From Anaerolineae bacterium (GTDB taxonomy: Bacteria > Chloroflexota > Anaerolineae > 4572-78 > J111): a DNA stretch of 64,000 nt. The translations under genes and the position numbers were made by a program. The notes under the pieces were generated by a model that searched no databases, was not told where the DNA came from, and was given only the letters and a program-made list of their open reading frames with translations. Location: the NCBI GenBank assembly GCA_023151115.1, contig JAKLJP010000006.1, positions 200,275 through 264,274 on the forward strand, written 5' to 3'. This document shows positions 26,834 through 35,571 of this stretch, one piece after another. Every line of letters starts with the position of its first letter. Position 1 is the first letter of the stretch.

Positions 26834-27862
26834 ATGAACTATCTATTTCGACGCAAATCGCTTTATATGCCCTCACCGGCGGGGATTTTTTTGGCTTACC
26901 TGGCCCTGGGGCTGTGGACGGTAGTGGTCTTGCTGCCGATTTATTGGCTGGTGGTTACTTCCTTAAAACTGCCCATTCAGGTGGCCGAAGGCCCCTTCTA
27001 CATCCCATTTGTTGATTTTCAACCCACTTTAAATTCCTGGAAATATGTTTTGATCGGCGACCTGAGCAACGACACCTTACGTACTTATGCCAACACCCTG
27101 ATTGTTGCGCCAACCAGCGCCTTGTTAGCCTTGCTCCTCGGTACTGCGGCGGCTTACGCTTTGGTTCGTTTTGATTATCAACCGCGGCTGGGCGCCATTT
27201 TTTCATTCATTGGCTGCCTCATCCTGACAATTGTTGCCATCATTTTGAGTGTACCCTGGCAGGTAGCTATCGCAGCGGGGCTGGCTATTTTTATTATTAT
27301 TATCTTCACGATTGGCCGGCGCTTCAAACGCGCTCTGGGCAACGAGGATATTGCCTTTTGGATGATCTCCCAACGCATGCTGCCGCCCATTGCGGTGGTC
27401 ATCCCGATTTATATCTTATTTCAGCAATTAAACATGCTGGACACTCACGCCGCCTTGATTATTACCTATGTGGCAGCCAATTTGCCCATTGTCATCTGGC
27501 TAATGCGTGATTACTTTCGCACCATCCCCATCGAATTGGAGGAATGTGCCGCCATTGATGGGGCCTCACGCTACCGCATCTTCTGGTCCATTGTGCTGCC
27601 GCTGGCGGCGCCCGGCCTGGTGGCGACCTTTCTGTTTGTCCTCGTCTTTACCTGGAATGAATATCTGCTGGCCTTGTTTCTCTCCGGGGCCAAAGTGCAA
27701 ACTTTACCCTATGTTATCTCCTCTCAAAATGCCACCCGCGGGCCGCAGTGGTGGGATATGTCGGTGCTGATTCTGATTATGATTGTGCCGGTTATTGCCA
27801 TGGCCATCGCCCTGGAGCGTTACATTGCGCGGGGATTGTTGGTTGGCGCAGTCAAAGGTTAA
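26834..27862 (+). CDS. Sugar ABC importer permease (MalG/UgpE type) with extra membrane segments
   Basis: A 342-residue permease with GGAGAG upstream of ATG 26834. The EAA loop is EECAAIDGASRYRIFWSIVLP-like, near 235 (shown for its first and last residues). An insertion at about 118-165 (FSFIGCLILTIVAIIL and AAGLAIFIIIIFTIG) adds two hydrophobic segments, so it exceeds the usual length of about 280. Forms the membrane heterodimer with the preceding permease. Confidence 0.88.
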   Translation: MNYLFRRKSLYMPSPAGIFLAYLALGLWTVVVLLPIYWLVVTSLKLPIQVAEGPFYIPFVDFQPTLNSWKYVLIGDLSNDTLRTYANTLIVAPTSALLALLLGTAAAYALVRFDYQPRLGAIFSFIGCLILTIVAIILSVPWQVAIAAGLAIFIIIIFTIGRRFKRALGNEDIAFWMISQRMLPPIAVVIPIYILFQQLNMLDTHAALIITYVAANLPIVIWLMRDYFRTIPIELEECAAIDGASRYRIFWSIVLPLAAPGLVATFLFVLVFTWNEYLLALFLSGAKVQTLPYVISSQNATRGPQWWDMSVLILIMIVPVIAMAIALERYIARGLLVGAVKG

Positions 27863-27873
27863 AGGAGTTATCT

Positions 27874-28803
27874 ATGGAGTATCGTCAACTGGGAAAAACA
27901 GGGCTGAAGGTATCGGCCTTAAGTTATGGAGCGTCGTCGTTGGGCGGCGTTTTCCATGAGATTGACGAAACGCAGGGCATCAAAACAGTTCACGCGGCGC
28001 TGGACCTGGGCATCAACTTTATTGATGTTTCGCCTTACTATGGTCTGACCAAGGCTGAAACCGTATTGGGTAAAGCCCTCAAAGGCATCCCCCGCGACCG
28101 CTATTACCTGGCTACCAAAGTCGGACGCTATGGCGGGGATCAGTTCGACTTTTCGGCTGAGCGAGTGACGGCCAGTGTAGACGAAAGTTTAGCCCGGTTG
28201 GGCGTTGACACCATTGACCTGATCCAGTGCCACGACATTGAGTTTGGCTCACTGGATCAAATTGTCGAGGAAACCCTGCCGGCCCTGCGCCAACTTCAAG
28301 CCCAGGGTAAAGTTCGGTTTGTGGGCATTACCGGGTTGCCGCTGAAAGTTTTCGAGAGGGTGCTGGAGCGGGCAGAGATTGATACCGTTCTGTCTTACTG
28401 CCACTATGAATTGAATGACACTTCGCTGGCCGAACTAATCCCGGCTTTGCAGGCCAAACACATCGGCATTATCAGCGCCTCACCCTTGGGCATGGGATTG
28501 CTGACCGAACGCGGCGCGCCGGAGTGGCATCCCGCGCCCGCCGAGATCAAAGAAGCCTGCGCCCGAGCCGCTGCTTATTGTCGCAGCCAGGGGGTGGATA
28601 TTGCCCAATTAGCCATCCAGTTTAGCCTATCTAACCCGGATATTGCCACCACCCTGGTTAGCACGGCTACCCCCCCAAATATTATCAAAAACGTAGAATG
28701 GCTGGAAACGCCTCTCGATCAGGCTTTATTAACTCAAGTGCAGGCTATCTTGGCCCCCGTCAAAAACCAAACCTGGCCGAGCGGCCGGCCCGAGAATAAT
28801 TGA
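27874..28803 (+). CDS. Aldo/keto reductase, L-fucose/L-galactose dehydrogenase-like
   Basis: A 309-residue enzyme beginning 11 bp after the permease stop behind AAAGGAG. The catalytic tetrad is visible: D51, Y56, K82 and H120 (in IDVSPYYG, LATKVGR and LIQCHDIE). Sequence order and motifs resemble L-fucose/D-threo-aldose and plant L-galactose dehydrogenases, which oxidise the sugar C1 to a lactone. In this context it could supply fuconolactone, leading to fuconate for the dehydratase at 22178-23530. Specificity is inferred. Confidence 0.82.
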   Translation: MEYRQLGKTGLKVSALSYGASSLGGVFHEIDETQGIKTVHAALDLGINFIDVSPYYGLTKAETVLGKALKGIPRDRYYLATKVGRYGGDQFDFSAERVTASVDESLARLGVDTIDLIQCHDIEFGSLDQIVEETLPALRQLQAQGKVRFVGITGLPLKVFERVLERAEIDTVLSYCHYELNDTSLAELIPALQAKHIGIISASPLGMGLLTERGAPEWHPAPAEIKEACARAAAYCRSQGVDIAQLAIQFSLSNPDIATTLVSTATPPNIIKNVEWLETPLDQALLTQVQAILAPVKNQTWPSGRPENN

Positions 28804-28846
28804 TGGTGACTACTATCTACCGTCTACAGTCTACTATTTTTAGGAG

Positions 28847-28927
28847 CAATACACTTCAAATAAGGCCGTAGCATAGGGCCTTGTGCCCGCCCACAAGGGG
28901 CTAAACTACGTTATTTGAAAAGTATTG
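28847..28927. mobile_element. Palindromic element copy B (81 bp)
   Basis: Ends CAATACACTTCAAATAA and TTATTTGAAAAGTATTG pair at 15 of 17 positions. The inside GGCCGTAGCATAGGGCCTTG and GCCCACAAGGGGCTAAACTA is nearly identical to copy C at 43972-44052, and the length is the same. It ends 15 bp before the start codon of the next gene. Confidence 0.85.
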
Positions 28928-28942
28928 TTTTCAGGAGACTTC

Positions 28943-29965
28943 GTGAAAACCATTATTCTTGAGCAGCCCGGCGTCCTGCGGTTGGCCGAGACTGACCCAC
29001 CCGGCCAACCCGGTCCCGGCGAAGCCCTGGTGCGGGTGCGGCGGGTGGGTATTTGTGGCACAGATTTGCACGCCTTTGCCGGCCAGCAAAATTTCTTTAG
29101 TTATCCGCGTATCTTGGGGCACGAATTAGCGGTTGAGGTCGCTGTCATTGGTCCTACTGAGCAGACTTTAGACATTGCCGTTGGCGACACCTGCTGTGTT
29201 ATCCCTTATCTGCACTGCGGCCAATGTATTGCCTGCCGCCGAGGCAAAACCAATTGTTGTGTCAAGATGCAAGTGCTGGGCGTTCACCGAGACGGCGGCA
29301 TGCAAGAATGGATCATCGTTCCGGTAGACAAGCTGCTCAAAGCTGAGGCGATCCCCCCAGAGCATCTGGCGCTGGTCGAAATGCTCTGTATCGGCGCACA
29401 CGCCGTTAAACGAGCGCAATTGGAGGCCGGGGAGACGGCTTTAGTCATTGGGGCTGGCCCGATTGGCCTGGCCGTATGCCAATTTGCCCTGCTAAGTGGA
29501 GTCAAGGTGATAGTGTTGGATATTAGCGACAAACGCCTTGAATTTTGCCGCCGGCATTTCGCCGTTGAAGCCGTTATTGACGGCAAAGATGATCCACTCA
29601 CTCAGATTCACGTCCACCTCAAGGGAGAGTTCCCCACAGCGGTTTTCGACGCCACCGGCAGTTCCAAGTCAATGAATCAGGCTTTTGGGTATGTTGCGCA
29701 CGGGGGCAGCCTGACGTTTGTGGGCCATTTTCCCGGTGATGTCACCTTTCACGACTCTGATTTTCATCAGCGCGAAATGACTCTGCTGGCCAGTCGCAAC
29801 GCCACTTACGATGATTTTGCCTGGTCCATCCAGATGCTGCAACAAGGCCAGATCAACTTGATCCCCTGGATCACCCAGCAAGTTTCGCCGGAGGAAATTA
29901 TCACTGCCTTCCCCACCTGGCTAGACCCGGCCCAAGGGATGATTAAGACCATGTTAGAATTTTAG
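28943..29965 (+). CDS. Zinc-dependent alcohol/polyol dehydrogenase (MDR superfamily)
   Basis: A 340-residue enzyme. GTG 28943 is chosen for AGGAG just upstream; a TTG at 28925 lies inside repeat DNA. The catalytic zinc site is complete (GICGTDLH, GHE) and the structural zinc cysteines are present in CGQCIACRRGKTNCC. The Rossmann motif is VIGAGPIGLAVC. It resembles L-galactonate/L-idonate/sorbitol-type dehydrogenases. Possible step: oxidation of a fucose-derived keto-sugar acid. Likely cotranscribed with the importer unless copy B carries a terminator. Confidence 0.85.
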   Translation: MKTIILEQPGVLRLAETDPPGQPGPGEALVRVRRVGICGTDLHAFAGQQNFFSYPRILGHELAVEVAVIGPTEQTLDIAVGDTCCVIPYLHCGQCIACRRGKTNCCVKMQVLGVHRDGGMQEWIIVPVDKLLKAEAIPPEHLALVEMLCIGAHAVKRAQLEAGETALVIGAGPIGLAVCQFALLSGVKVIVLDISDKRLEFCRRHFAVEAVIDGKDDPLTQIHVHLKGEFPTAVFDATGSSKSMNQAFGYVAHGGSLTFVGHFPGDVTFHDSDFHQREMTLLASRNATYDDFAWSIQMLQQGQINLIPWITQQVSPEEIITAFPTWLDPAQGMIKTMLEF

Positions 29966-29981
29966 TAACTGCTCACTCCTC

Positions 29982-30020
29982 ATGTCATTTCGAGGCTGAA
30001 AGCCGAGAAATCTCTGGGAC
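29982..30020. repeat. ATGTCATTTCGAG...GAGAAATCT repeat
   Basis: A half-element of the family also seen at 11568-11601 and 23852-23948. Contains an internal GGCTGAAAGCC hairpin. It lies in the 105-bp convergent gap between the dehydrogenase and the iron importer ATPase. Confidence 0.7.
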
Positions 30021-30070
30021 CGTTGTCTGCAAACCGCGGATAAGGGTTGTTTCAGCTTCAAGCACAACCG

Positions 30071-31087
30071 TTAGCTGGCATAAGCCACTACCGGCCCCTC
30101 AACTGTGACTTGAACGGGAGCGCCTGGAGACAAATCAAGACGGGGTTGGGTACGGGCTTGCAGACGCAGCCCGGCGGGTAAAGCTATCTCGACCAGTTGA
30201 TCGTGGCCGAAAAAGCTGATCCGTTCCACCCGGCCAGGGCCGGTGGGATCGGGTTGCAGGCGAGCCATCTCTGGACGGATGAGGACCTCCACCGGCCCAT
30301 GCGCCGTTTCGACTAGGGGCAGTTCGCCTAAAGGGCATGATACAGTGGCTCCATGCGCCACGCCGGTCAAAAAATTGGCTTCGCCGACAAAAGCGGCTAC
30401 CTCGCGCCGGGCTGGGCGGAGATAAAGCTGCTGCGGTGAGCCGATTTGGAGAATTGCGCCCTCGATCATCACCGCTACTTCGTCGGCCAGACTGAGCGCC
30501 TCTTCCTGGTCGTGGGTGACAAAAATGGCCGTGACCCCGGCCTGACGCAAAATCTGGCGGACTTCCTCACGCACGCTCTGACGCAGAGCGGCATCCAGGT
30601 TGGAAAACGGCTCGTCCAGCAAAATCAAAGCCGGTTGTGGGGCCAGGGCGCGGGCCAGGGCGACCCGCTGCTGCTGTCCGCCCGACAGCTCATGGGGCAT
30701 ACGCCCGGCTACCTCAGGCAGGCCGACCAGGCTCAACATGTCTGCCACTCGCCCCTTTTTATCTACCCCTTTGGCGATACCATAGGCGATGTTATCGGCC
30801 ACATTCAGGTGGGGAAAAAGGGCATACTCCTGAAAGACCATGCCCACACTGCGCTGCTCCGGGGGCACATACAGCCCCGGCGCGTTAACCAGCCGCCCGC
30901 CGATCTCAACCTCACCCTGATCGGGCATCTCGAAGCCGGCCAGCAAGCGTAGAGTAGTGGTTTTGCCGCAGCCGCTCGGCCCCAACAGGGCCAAAAAGCG
31001 ACCTCGCGTCAAGGTTAGATTGACATTCTCAACCGCGCGAACCCGGCCAAAATTTTTGGAAAGTCCCTGGCAGCGTACCGCAACCAT
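30071..31087 (-). CDS. Ferric iron-type ABC importer ATPase (FbpC/PotA group)
   Basis: A 338-residue ATPase. Walker A GPSGCGKTTTL, Q-loop VFQEYALFP, signature LSGGQQQRV, Walker B ALILLDEPFSNLDA, switch His in FVTHDQEEA, and a C-terminal TOBE-like domain. ATG 31087 directly abuts the TAG stop of the permease gene. Together with the double permease and the FbpA-like binding protein it forms a complete Fe(III)-type importer. Confidence 0.9.
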   Translation of the reverse strand: MVAVRCQGLSKNFGRVRAVENVNLTLTRGRFLALLGPSGCGKTTTLRLLAGFEMPDQGEVEIGGRLVNAPGLYVPPEQRSVGMVFQEYALFPHLNVADNIAYGIAKGVDKKGRVADMLSLVGLPEVAGRMPHELSGGQQQRVALARALAPQPALILLDEPFSNLDAALRQSVREEVRQILRQAGVTAIFVTHDQEEALSLADEVAVMIEGAILQIGSPQQLYLRPARREVAAFVGEANFLTGVAHGATVSCPLGELPLVETAHGPVEVLIRPEMARLQPDPTGPGRVERISFFGHDQLVEIALPAGLRLQARTQPRLDLSPGAPVQVTVEGPVVAYAS

Positions 31088-32746
31088 CTACCGGCGCAGC
31101 CCTTTTTCTTCCTGGGTCAGAATGATCCAGACCGAGACCGCCGAAACCAGCACCAGTAACAAGGCCGGAGCCGCCGCCTGGGCAAAAAAGACTTGTTCGG
31201 TGGCGCTCCAGATGCGGGTAGCCAGGGTTTGAAAGCCAGTGGGTCCCAACAGCAGCGTGGCCGGCAGTTCTTTCATGCCGGTCAAAAAGACCAGGGCCAG
31301 GCCGGTCAGCAAGCCGGGTTTGAGCAGCGGGACGGTAATTGAGGTCAGGGTTTGGCCGGGGGTGCGCCCCAGACAGCGAGCAGCTTCTTCCAGGCGAGGG
31401 CTGACTTGTAGCAGCGAAGAGCGGGCGCTGCCAATGGCCTGCGGCAGAAACCGAACCACATAGGCAAATATTAACATAGCCAGTGTTTGGTACAGAAAGG
31501 TGGCGTAATTGGCCCCAAAGAAAACCAGCGCCAGGGCAATGACAATACCGGGCAAAGCATAACCGATATAGGCGCTGCGCTCCAGCCAGCGGCTGCGCTT
31601 GCCCGGAAAACGGACCGACAGCACCGCCAGCGGGATCGCGGCCAAAATTGCTATCAGCGCGGCCAGGCCAGAAGCCGAGACAGAATTAAAGACGATGTTC
31701 AGCCCCAACTTGAGTTCCTCGCCGATGAGCCAGCCGCGTACCAGCCAGAAACCCATGACCCCCAGGGGCAAGATTACCCCTAACAGTGTAACCAGTCCGC
31801 AAAAAACCAGGGCCAGTGGTTTCCACGTCCCCAGTTTGATGATGGTGGGAGGACGCTTGGCCCCCGCGCTGCTGCGATAATAACGGGCCTTTCCGCGCAG
31901 GCGAGACTCGGCCAGGAGGATGGCCAGGGTTAAAATGACCAGGAGCAGGGCCAGCACGGCAGCCACGCTGCGGTCCAGCGAGGCGCTGTATTGCAAGTAG
32001 ATCGCTCGCGTAAACGAGTCAAAACGCAGCAGCGAAACTGCCCCAAAATCGCTGAGGGTGTAAAGTGCCACCAGCAAGCCGCCGGCCAAAATCGAAGGAC
32101 GAAGGTGCGGCAGAGTAATCTCCCAAAAAACACGGCGCGGGCTGCGGCCAAAACTGCGGGCGGCTTCTTCCAGGCTGGGGTCCAATCCGCGCAAAGCAGC
32201 TCGCACACTCAGCAGAACGTAGGGATAGGTAAAAAGGGTCAGCGCCAACAGCGCACCAGGAAAGCCATAGATCGAAGGCAGCCGCTCGATGCCCAGCGGT
32301 TCCAGCCAGTCCTGGATCATCCCTTTTGGCCCCAACGCCGCCACCAAAGTAAAAGCCCCCACATACGAAGGCCAGACCAAGGGCAGAACTGTGACCACCG
32401 CCCAAAATTTGCGTCCCGGCAAATCGGTGCGAACCGTAAGCCAGGCCAACAGCACCCCTATCACTACCGCCGCTCCTGTCACCGTCAGGGCCAGCCCGGC
32501 GCTGCCGGTAAAAACTTCCAGGGTACGCGGCTGGAGCAAAATAGTCCAGACCTTGCTGCCTACCCCGGCGGCCCGGATGATCAGGTAGCCAATCGGCAAA
32601 AGCGCCGCGGCCGCAATCAGAGTGGCCGCCATTAAGAGGAAGAAGGGAGGCTGCGTGCTACGGCGGCTTAGCCAACCGAGTTGAAAAGTGGTCCGAAGCG
32701 CGGCCAGTTTACTGGGGGCAAGAGCTTTGCTGTTGGTTGCAATCAT
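31088..32746 (-). CDS. Ferric iron-type ABC importer double permease (FbpB family)
   Basis: A 552-residue permease with two homologous halves, each with about six membrane helices and an EAA loop (LEEAARSFGRSPRRVFWEITLP-like near 205 and LEEAARCLGRTPGQTLTSITVP-like near 455, shown for position). Length and architecture are typical of FbpB/ThiP-type permeases, which work as one fused chain. Its 5' end is 179 bp from the binding-protein stop, with a hairpin between them. Confidence 0.9.
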   Translation of the reverse strand: MIATNSKALAPSKLAALRTTFQLGWLSRRSTQPPFFLLMAATLIAAAALLPIGYLIIRAAGVGSKVWTILLQPRTLEVFTGSAGLALTVTGAAVVIGVLLAWLTVRTDLPGRKFWAVVTVLPLVWPSYVGAFTLVAALGPKGMIQDWLEPLGIERLPSIYGFPGALLALTLFTYPYVLLSVRAALRGLDPSLEEAARSFGRSPRRVFWEITLPHLRPSILAGGLLVALYTLSDFGAVSLLRFDSFTRAIYLQYSASLDRSVAAVLALLLVILTLAILLAESRLRGKARYYRSSAGAKRPPTIIKLGTWKPLALVFCGLVTLLGVILPLGVMGFWLVRGWLIGEELKLGLNIVFNSVSASGLAALIAILAAIPLAVLSVRFPGKRSRWLERSAYIGYALPGIVIALALVFFGANYATFLYQTLAMLIFAYVVRFLPQAIGSARSSLLQVSPRLEEAARCLGRTPGQTLTSITVPLLKPGLLTGLALVFLTGMKELPATLLLGPTGFQTLATRIWSATEQVFFAQAAAPALLLVLVSAVSVWIILTQEEKGLRR

Positions 32747-32807
32747 CGCGTTAAATTATCCTTGTAATATAAAACCCTGATCCTGAGCAAAAAAGAATGG
32801 CGAATAG

Positions 32808-32843
32808 GCGAATGGCGAATCAGAATCACTATTCGCCATTCGC
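32808..32843. terminator. GCGAATGGCGAAT hairpin between binding protein and permease genes
   Basis: GCGAATGGCGAAT (32808-32820) and ATTCGCCATTCGC (32831-32843) form a perfect 13-bp stem with a 10-nt loop. On the minus strand it falls after the binding-protein stop. The T-run is short (CTTTTTTGC near 32790-32795 on the minus strand), so partial termination or mRNA stabilisation is likely. Confidence 0.6.
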
Positions 32844-32925
32844 CATTCGCAAAAAGGATCGACAATTTTTTGTCGCTGTGAGGGCGTAAGCGCCTATTAG
32901 CTAAAAATGGCTTATCTCAGGCAAG

Positions 32926-34179
32926 TTATAAAATCCCCAACTCCTGTAACAATTGCAGCGTGCCGTCCAGGTCTTCCAGTTTGGTCAGGTCAACATTGGG
33001 GGTTTGGATTTGCTGAAGCGGGATCAGGATCGGGTTGAGCTGTATATTGGCCGATAAGGGATACTCATTGGTTTCGGTGTTAAAAAACTGCTGTGAACTC
33101 TCACGTAATAGGAAGCGCACAAAAGCTTCCGCTGCCTCTTTGTTGTCGGTGGTGTTAACAATGCCCACCCCGGCCACATTGACCATCGCCCCGACATCGC
33201 CGGCGCGGGGATGATAATTGCGCACCGGGAAATCTTCGCCTTCTTCGGCCAAAAATTGGAACAGATAATAATGGTTAACAAAACCGGCGTCAATTTCACC
33301 GGCCCCTACGGCCTGCACGATGGGCGCATTACCGGGGAAAACAACCGGCTCATTAGCCTGAATACAGGAGAGCCACTCCCTGGCCCGCTCTTCCCCTTCA
33401 ACCACCCGCAGGGCAGTGATAAACGCCTGGAACGAGCCGTTGGTGGGGGCCCATCCGAGGCGGCCCTTCCATTCCGGGGCGCAGAAGCCAAATATATCGT
33501 CGGGCAGGTCGGCTTCGCTCAACTTATCCGTATTGTAGACCACCACCCGCGCCCGGCCCGACGTGCCAACCCACAACCCCTCCGGCGAGCGGAAGCGTGG
33601 ATCAACCAAATTCAGCGCATCTTCCGGCAGAGGAGCCAGTTGTCCGGCCTGGGCCAGCGCCCCCAGCGCCCCGGCATCCTGGCCATAGTAAATATCAGCC
33701 GGGCTGTTGGCCCCTTCTTCTAAAATGGTGGCGGCCATCTCGGCGGTGCTACCGTAGCGAACTTCGACATTCAAGCCGGTTTCCTGCTCGAACTGGTCAA
33801 TCAAGGGGCCGACCAATTCTTCGCCCCGCCCGGAATAAATGGTCAGATCGCCACTCAAATAGGGCACTTGCTCGCCCAACAATGTTGAGGCTTCCTGAGC
33901 AGTGGGAATAAATAATTTTTGCCCCACTTCAATCACATTGGGGTCGGTAACAGCGGTATAGGTAGAATCACCGGCGGATTTGGCATTGGTGGCTTCGACA
34001 ATAGCCGGGTAAGCCAGCGGATCGCCGTAGAATTTTTCGGCCAGCTTGCTCAGCCAGTCGTCGGCCTGGACAGTGTACTCCTGGCCTGCTTCTTGTAAAG
34101 GAGGCGCAGCCAGCGCTGCCACAGGCAGCAAGGTGATAATTAAACCAACAAATATAAAGAAAAGCTTACGAGACAGCAT
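32926..34179 (-). CDS. LysM-domain ferric iron-type binding protein (FbpA-like)
   Basis: A 417-residue secreted protein. A Sec signal peptide (about 1-25) is followed by one LysM domain (about 35-92, YTVQADDWLSKLAEKFYG...IEVGQKLFIP). Then comes a complete type 2 iron-binding protein fold from about residue 111 (GDLTIYSGRGEELVGPLID) to the end, including a twin tyrosine NHYYLF near 303-304 at the position of the iron-binding Tyr pair. LysM domains bind peptidoglycan/chitin-like glycans; here it may replace a lipid anchor and hold the binding protein in the wall. Fusion of these two domains is unusual. Confidence 0.88.
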   Translation of the reverse strand: MLSRKLFFIFVGLIITLLPVAALAAPPLQEAGQEYTVQADDWLSKLAEKFYGDPLAYPAIVEATNAKSAGDSTYTAVTDPNVIEVGQKLFIPTAQEASTLLGEQVPYLSGDLTIYSGRGEELVGPLIDQFEQETGLNVEVRYGSTAEMAATILEEGANSPADIYYGQDAGALGALAQAGQLAPLPEDALNLVDPRFRSPEGLWVGTSGRARVVVYNTDKLSEADLPDDIFGFCAPEWKGRLGWAPTNGSFQAFITALRVVEGEERAREWLSCIQANEPVVFPGNAPIVQAVGAGEIDAGFVNHYYLFQFLAEEGEDFPVRNYHPRAGDVGAMVNVAGVGIVNTTDNKEAAEAFVRFLLRESSQQFFNTETNEYPLSANIQLNPILIPLQQIQTPNVDLTKLEDLDGTLQLLQELGIL

Positions 34180-34236
34180 CTTTTTTGAAAAACTCCTTAG
34201 GAATTTGATTTTAACAGAATGAGAACAACTTGGTTA

Positions 34237-34273
34237 GTGACATTTGCCCTGTCATTAAAATGACATCTGTCAC
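34237..34273. promoter_or_regulatory. TGACA/TGTCA dyad array upstream of the iron importer
   Basis: Four TGTCA half-sites in 37 bp: an outer GTGACA...TGTCAC pair and an inner TGTCATTAAAATGACA palindrome. It lies between the predicted promoter and the start codon of the LysM-FbpA gene, the expected place for a repressor operator (for example a Fur/DtxR-like metal regulator or another dimeric factor). The regulator is not identified. Confidence 0.55.
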
Positions 34274-34299
34274 CGATCCACATCCTAAACTTTTTGGTT

Positions 34300-34328
34300 A
34301 TAATAATATGTATTCTCTCCATGATCAA
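34300..34328 (-). promoter_or_regulatory. Predicted promoter of the LysM-FbpA operon
   Basis: On the minus strand, TTGATC (34328-34323), a 17-bp spacer and TATTAT (34305-34300). Transcription would begin near 34292, just before the TGTCA array, and leave a 5' leader of about 110 nt. Confidence 0.6.
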
Positions 34329-34481
34329 TAGCCCTGTGTTATCTGGCAGGGTTTCACTTGCTAAGTTTATAGTTAATCAAGGTTAATTTTTGGGGCTTTA
34401 TGACTTTACCACCAGACAAGCGTCAGTGGATAGTTGTCAGCTTGGGACAACTGTAATATAGGGTCGAGGCAACTACTCGGG

Positions 34482-34556
34482 TATCATTACGAGCGAAGCG
34501 AAGCAATCCCTAGGGTGTGGTGGGGAATTGCTTCGGCTTACAGCCTCGCAATGATA
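34482..34556. repeat. 75-bp inverted-repeat element (TATCATTACGAG ends)
   Basis: TATCATTACGAG and CTCGCAATGATA are near-perfect inverted ends around CGAAGCAATCCC and GGAATTGCTTCG. It is a dispersed-repeat type known from many genomes. It occupies part of the 399-bp gap 34180-34578, which also holds the promoter and dyad listed separately; nothing else is seen there. Confidence 0.65.
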
Positions 34557-34578
34557 TGGACTGAGCAGTTACCTAATT

Positions 34579-35496
34579 TCAAGATTGCACCAGCAAATCC
34601 CGCAGCGCCGCTTCCACTTGGGGAAATCTAAACTGATAGCCTAACTCCTGCAACCGCTTGGGCACAGCCTGCTGGCCGTCCAGCAGCACCGTAGACATCT
34701 CGCCAAACATCATTTTGAAGGCAAAAGCGGGCGCCGGGGCAAAAGCGGGCCGCTTCATGACCTTGCCAATGGCCTTGGCCAGCTCACTGCTGCGGACGGA
34801 GTTGGGCGCGGTTAAGTTAAAAGGGCCGCTGGCGGCTTCGGTCTGGATCAGAAAGCGAATGGCCTCGACCTCATCGCAGTAATGAATCCAGGGGAACCAC
34901 TGCCGGCCGCTGCCAATTGGCCCACCAGCAAAAAAGCGAAACGGCAGCACCATCCGGGGGAGCGCGCCGCCCTGCATATCCAGCACCACCCCGCTGCGAA
35001 TAACCACCCGGCGCACGCCCAACGCCTCAACCGCCGCCGTCGAAGCCTCCCAGACCTGACAAGTCCGCCCCAGAAAATCATTGGCCGGGGGCTGGTCCTC
35101 GGTGAGGACCTTATCGTTGTTCTGGGCTCCATAATAGCCCACCGCCGATGATTGAATCAGAACTTTGGGTTTGGCGCTGGCGGCGCTGATTGCCTCAACG
35201 ATGGCCTGACCGGCCTTAACCCGGCTCTCCTGGATTTCTTTTTTGCGCGCCTCTGTCCAGGCTTCATCAGCGATGCCGGCCCCGGCCAGATTCACCACCG
35301 CATCAGCCCCATCCACCAGGCTGCCCCACCCCTGGGCGCTTTTGCCATCCCACTGGGCAAAAATAATCTTAGCCGGTAAATTGGCCGGTTTGAAAGGCTG
35401 CCGGCTGACCACCTTGACCACGTGCCCATGTTGCAGCAAATGATACACCAGCCTGCGTCCAATGGTTCCCGTTCCGCCGGCGATCACGATTTGCAT
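34579..35496 (-). CDS. TIGR01777-type NAD(P)-dependent epimerase-like protein (YfcH family)
   Basis: A 305-residue short-chain-type protein. The dinucleotide motif GGTGTIGRRL (about 7-16) is followed by family marks AQWDGKSAQGW, ADAVVNLAGAGIADEAWTEARKKEI and SAVGYYG (active-site YYG). The C-terminal DUF1731-like segment ends PQVEAALRDLLVQ. In other bacteria these proteins are linked to cell division or lipid-related roles, but the reaction is unknown. It stands alone on the minus strand. Confidence 0.9.
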   Translation of the reverse strand: MQIVIAGGTGTIGRRLVYHLLQHGHVVKVVSRQPFKPANLPAKIIFAQWDGKSAQGWGSLVDGADAVVNLAGAGIADEAWTEARKKEIQESRVKAGQAIVEAISAASAKPKVLIQSSAVGYYGAQNNDKVLTEDQPPANDFLGRTCQVWEASTAAVEALGVRRVVIRSGVVLDMQGGALPRMVLPFRFFAGGPIGSGRQWFPWIHYCDEVEAIRFLIQTEAASGPFNLTAPNSVRSSELAKAIGKVMKRPAFAPAPAFAFKMMFGEMSTVLLDGQQAVPKRLQELGYQFRFPQVEAALRDLLVQS

Positions 35497-35571
35497 AAAT
35501 TTCCTCCCGTTATGAAGTAGTCAGTAATCAGATAGACGCTGTAGCCAGCAAATGTTACCTTACAACCTCAC

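Noticed and set aside
28925..28942. TTG as start of the zinc alcohol dehydrogenase.
   Set aside because: It lies at the tip of the palindromic element; GTG 28943 has a proper AGGAG.
34434..34631. A 65-codon plus-strand frame before the epimerase gene.
   Set aside because: It consists mostly of the 34482-34556 inverted-repeat element.
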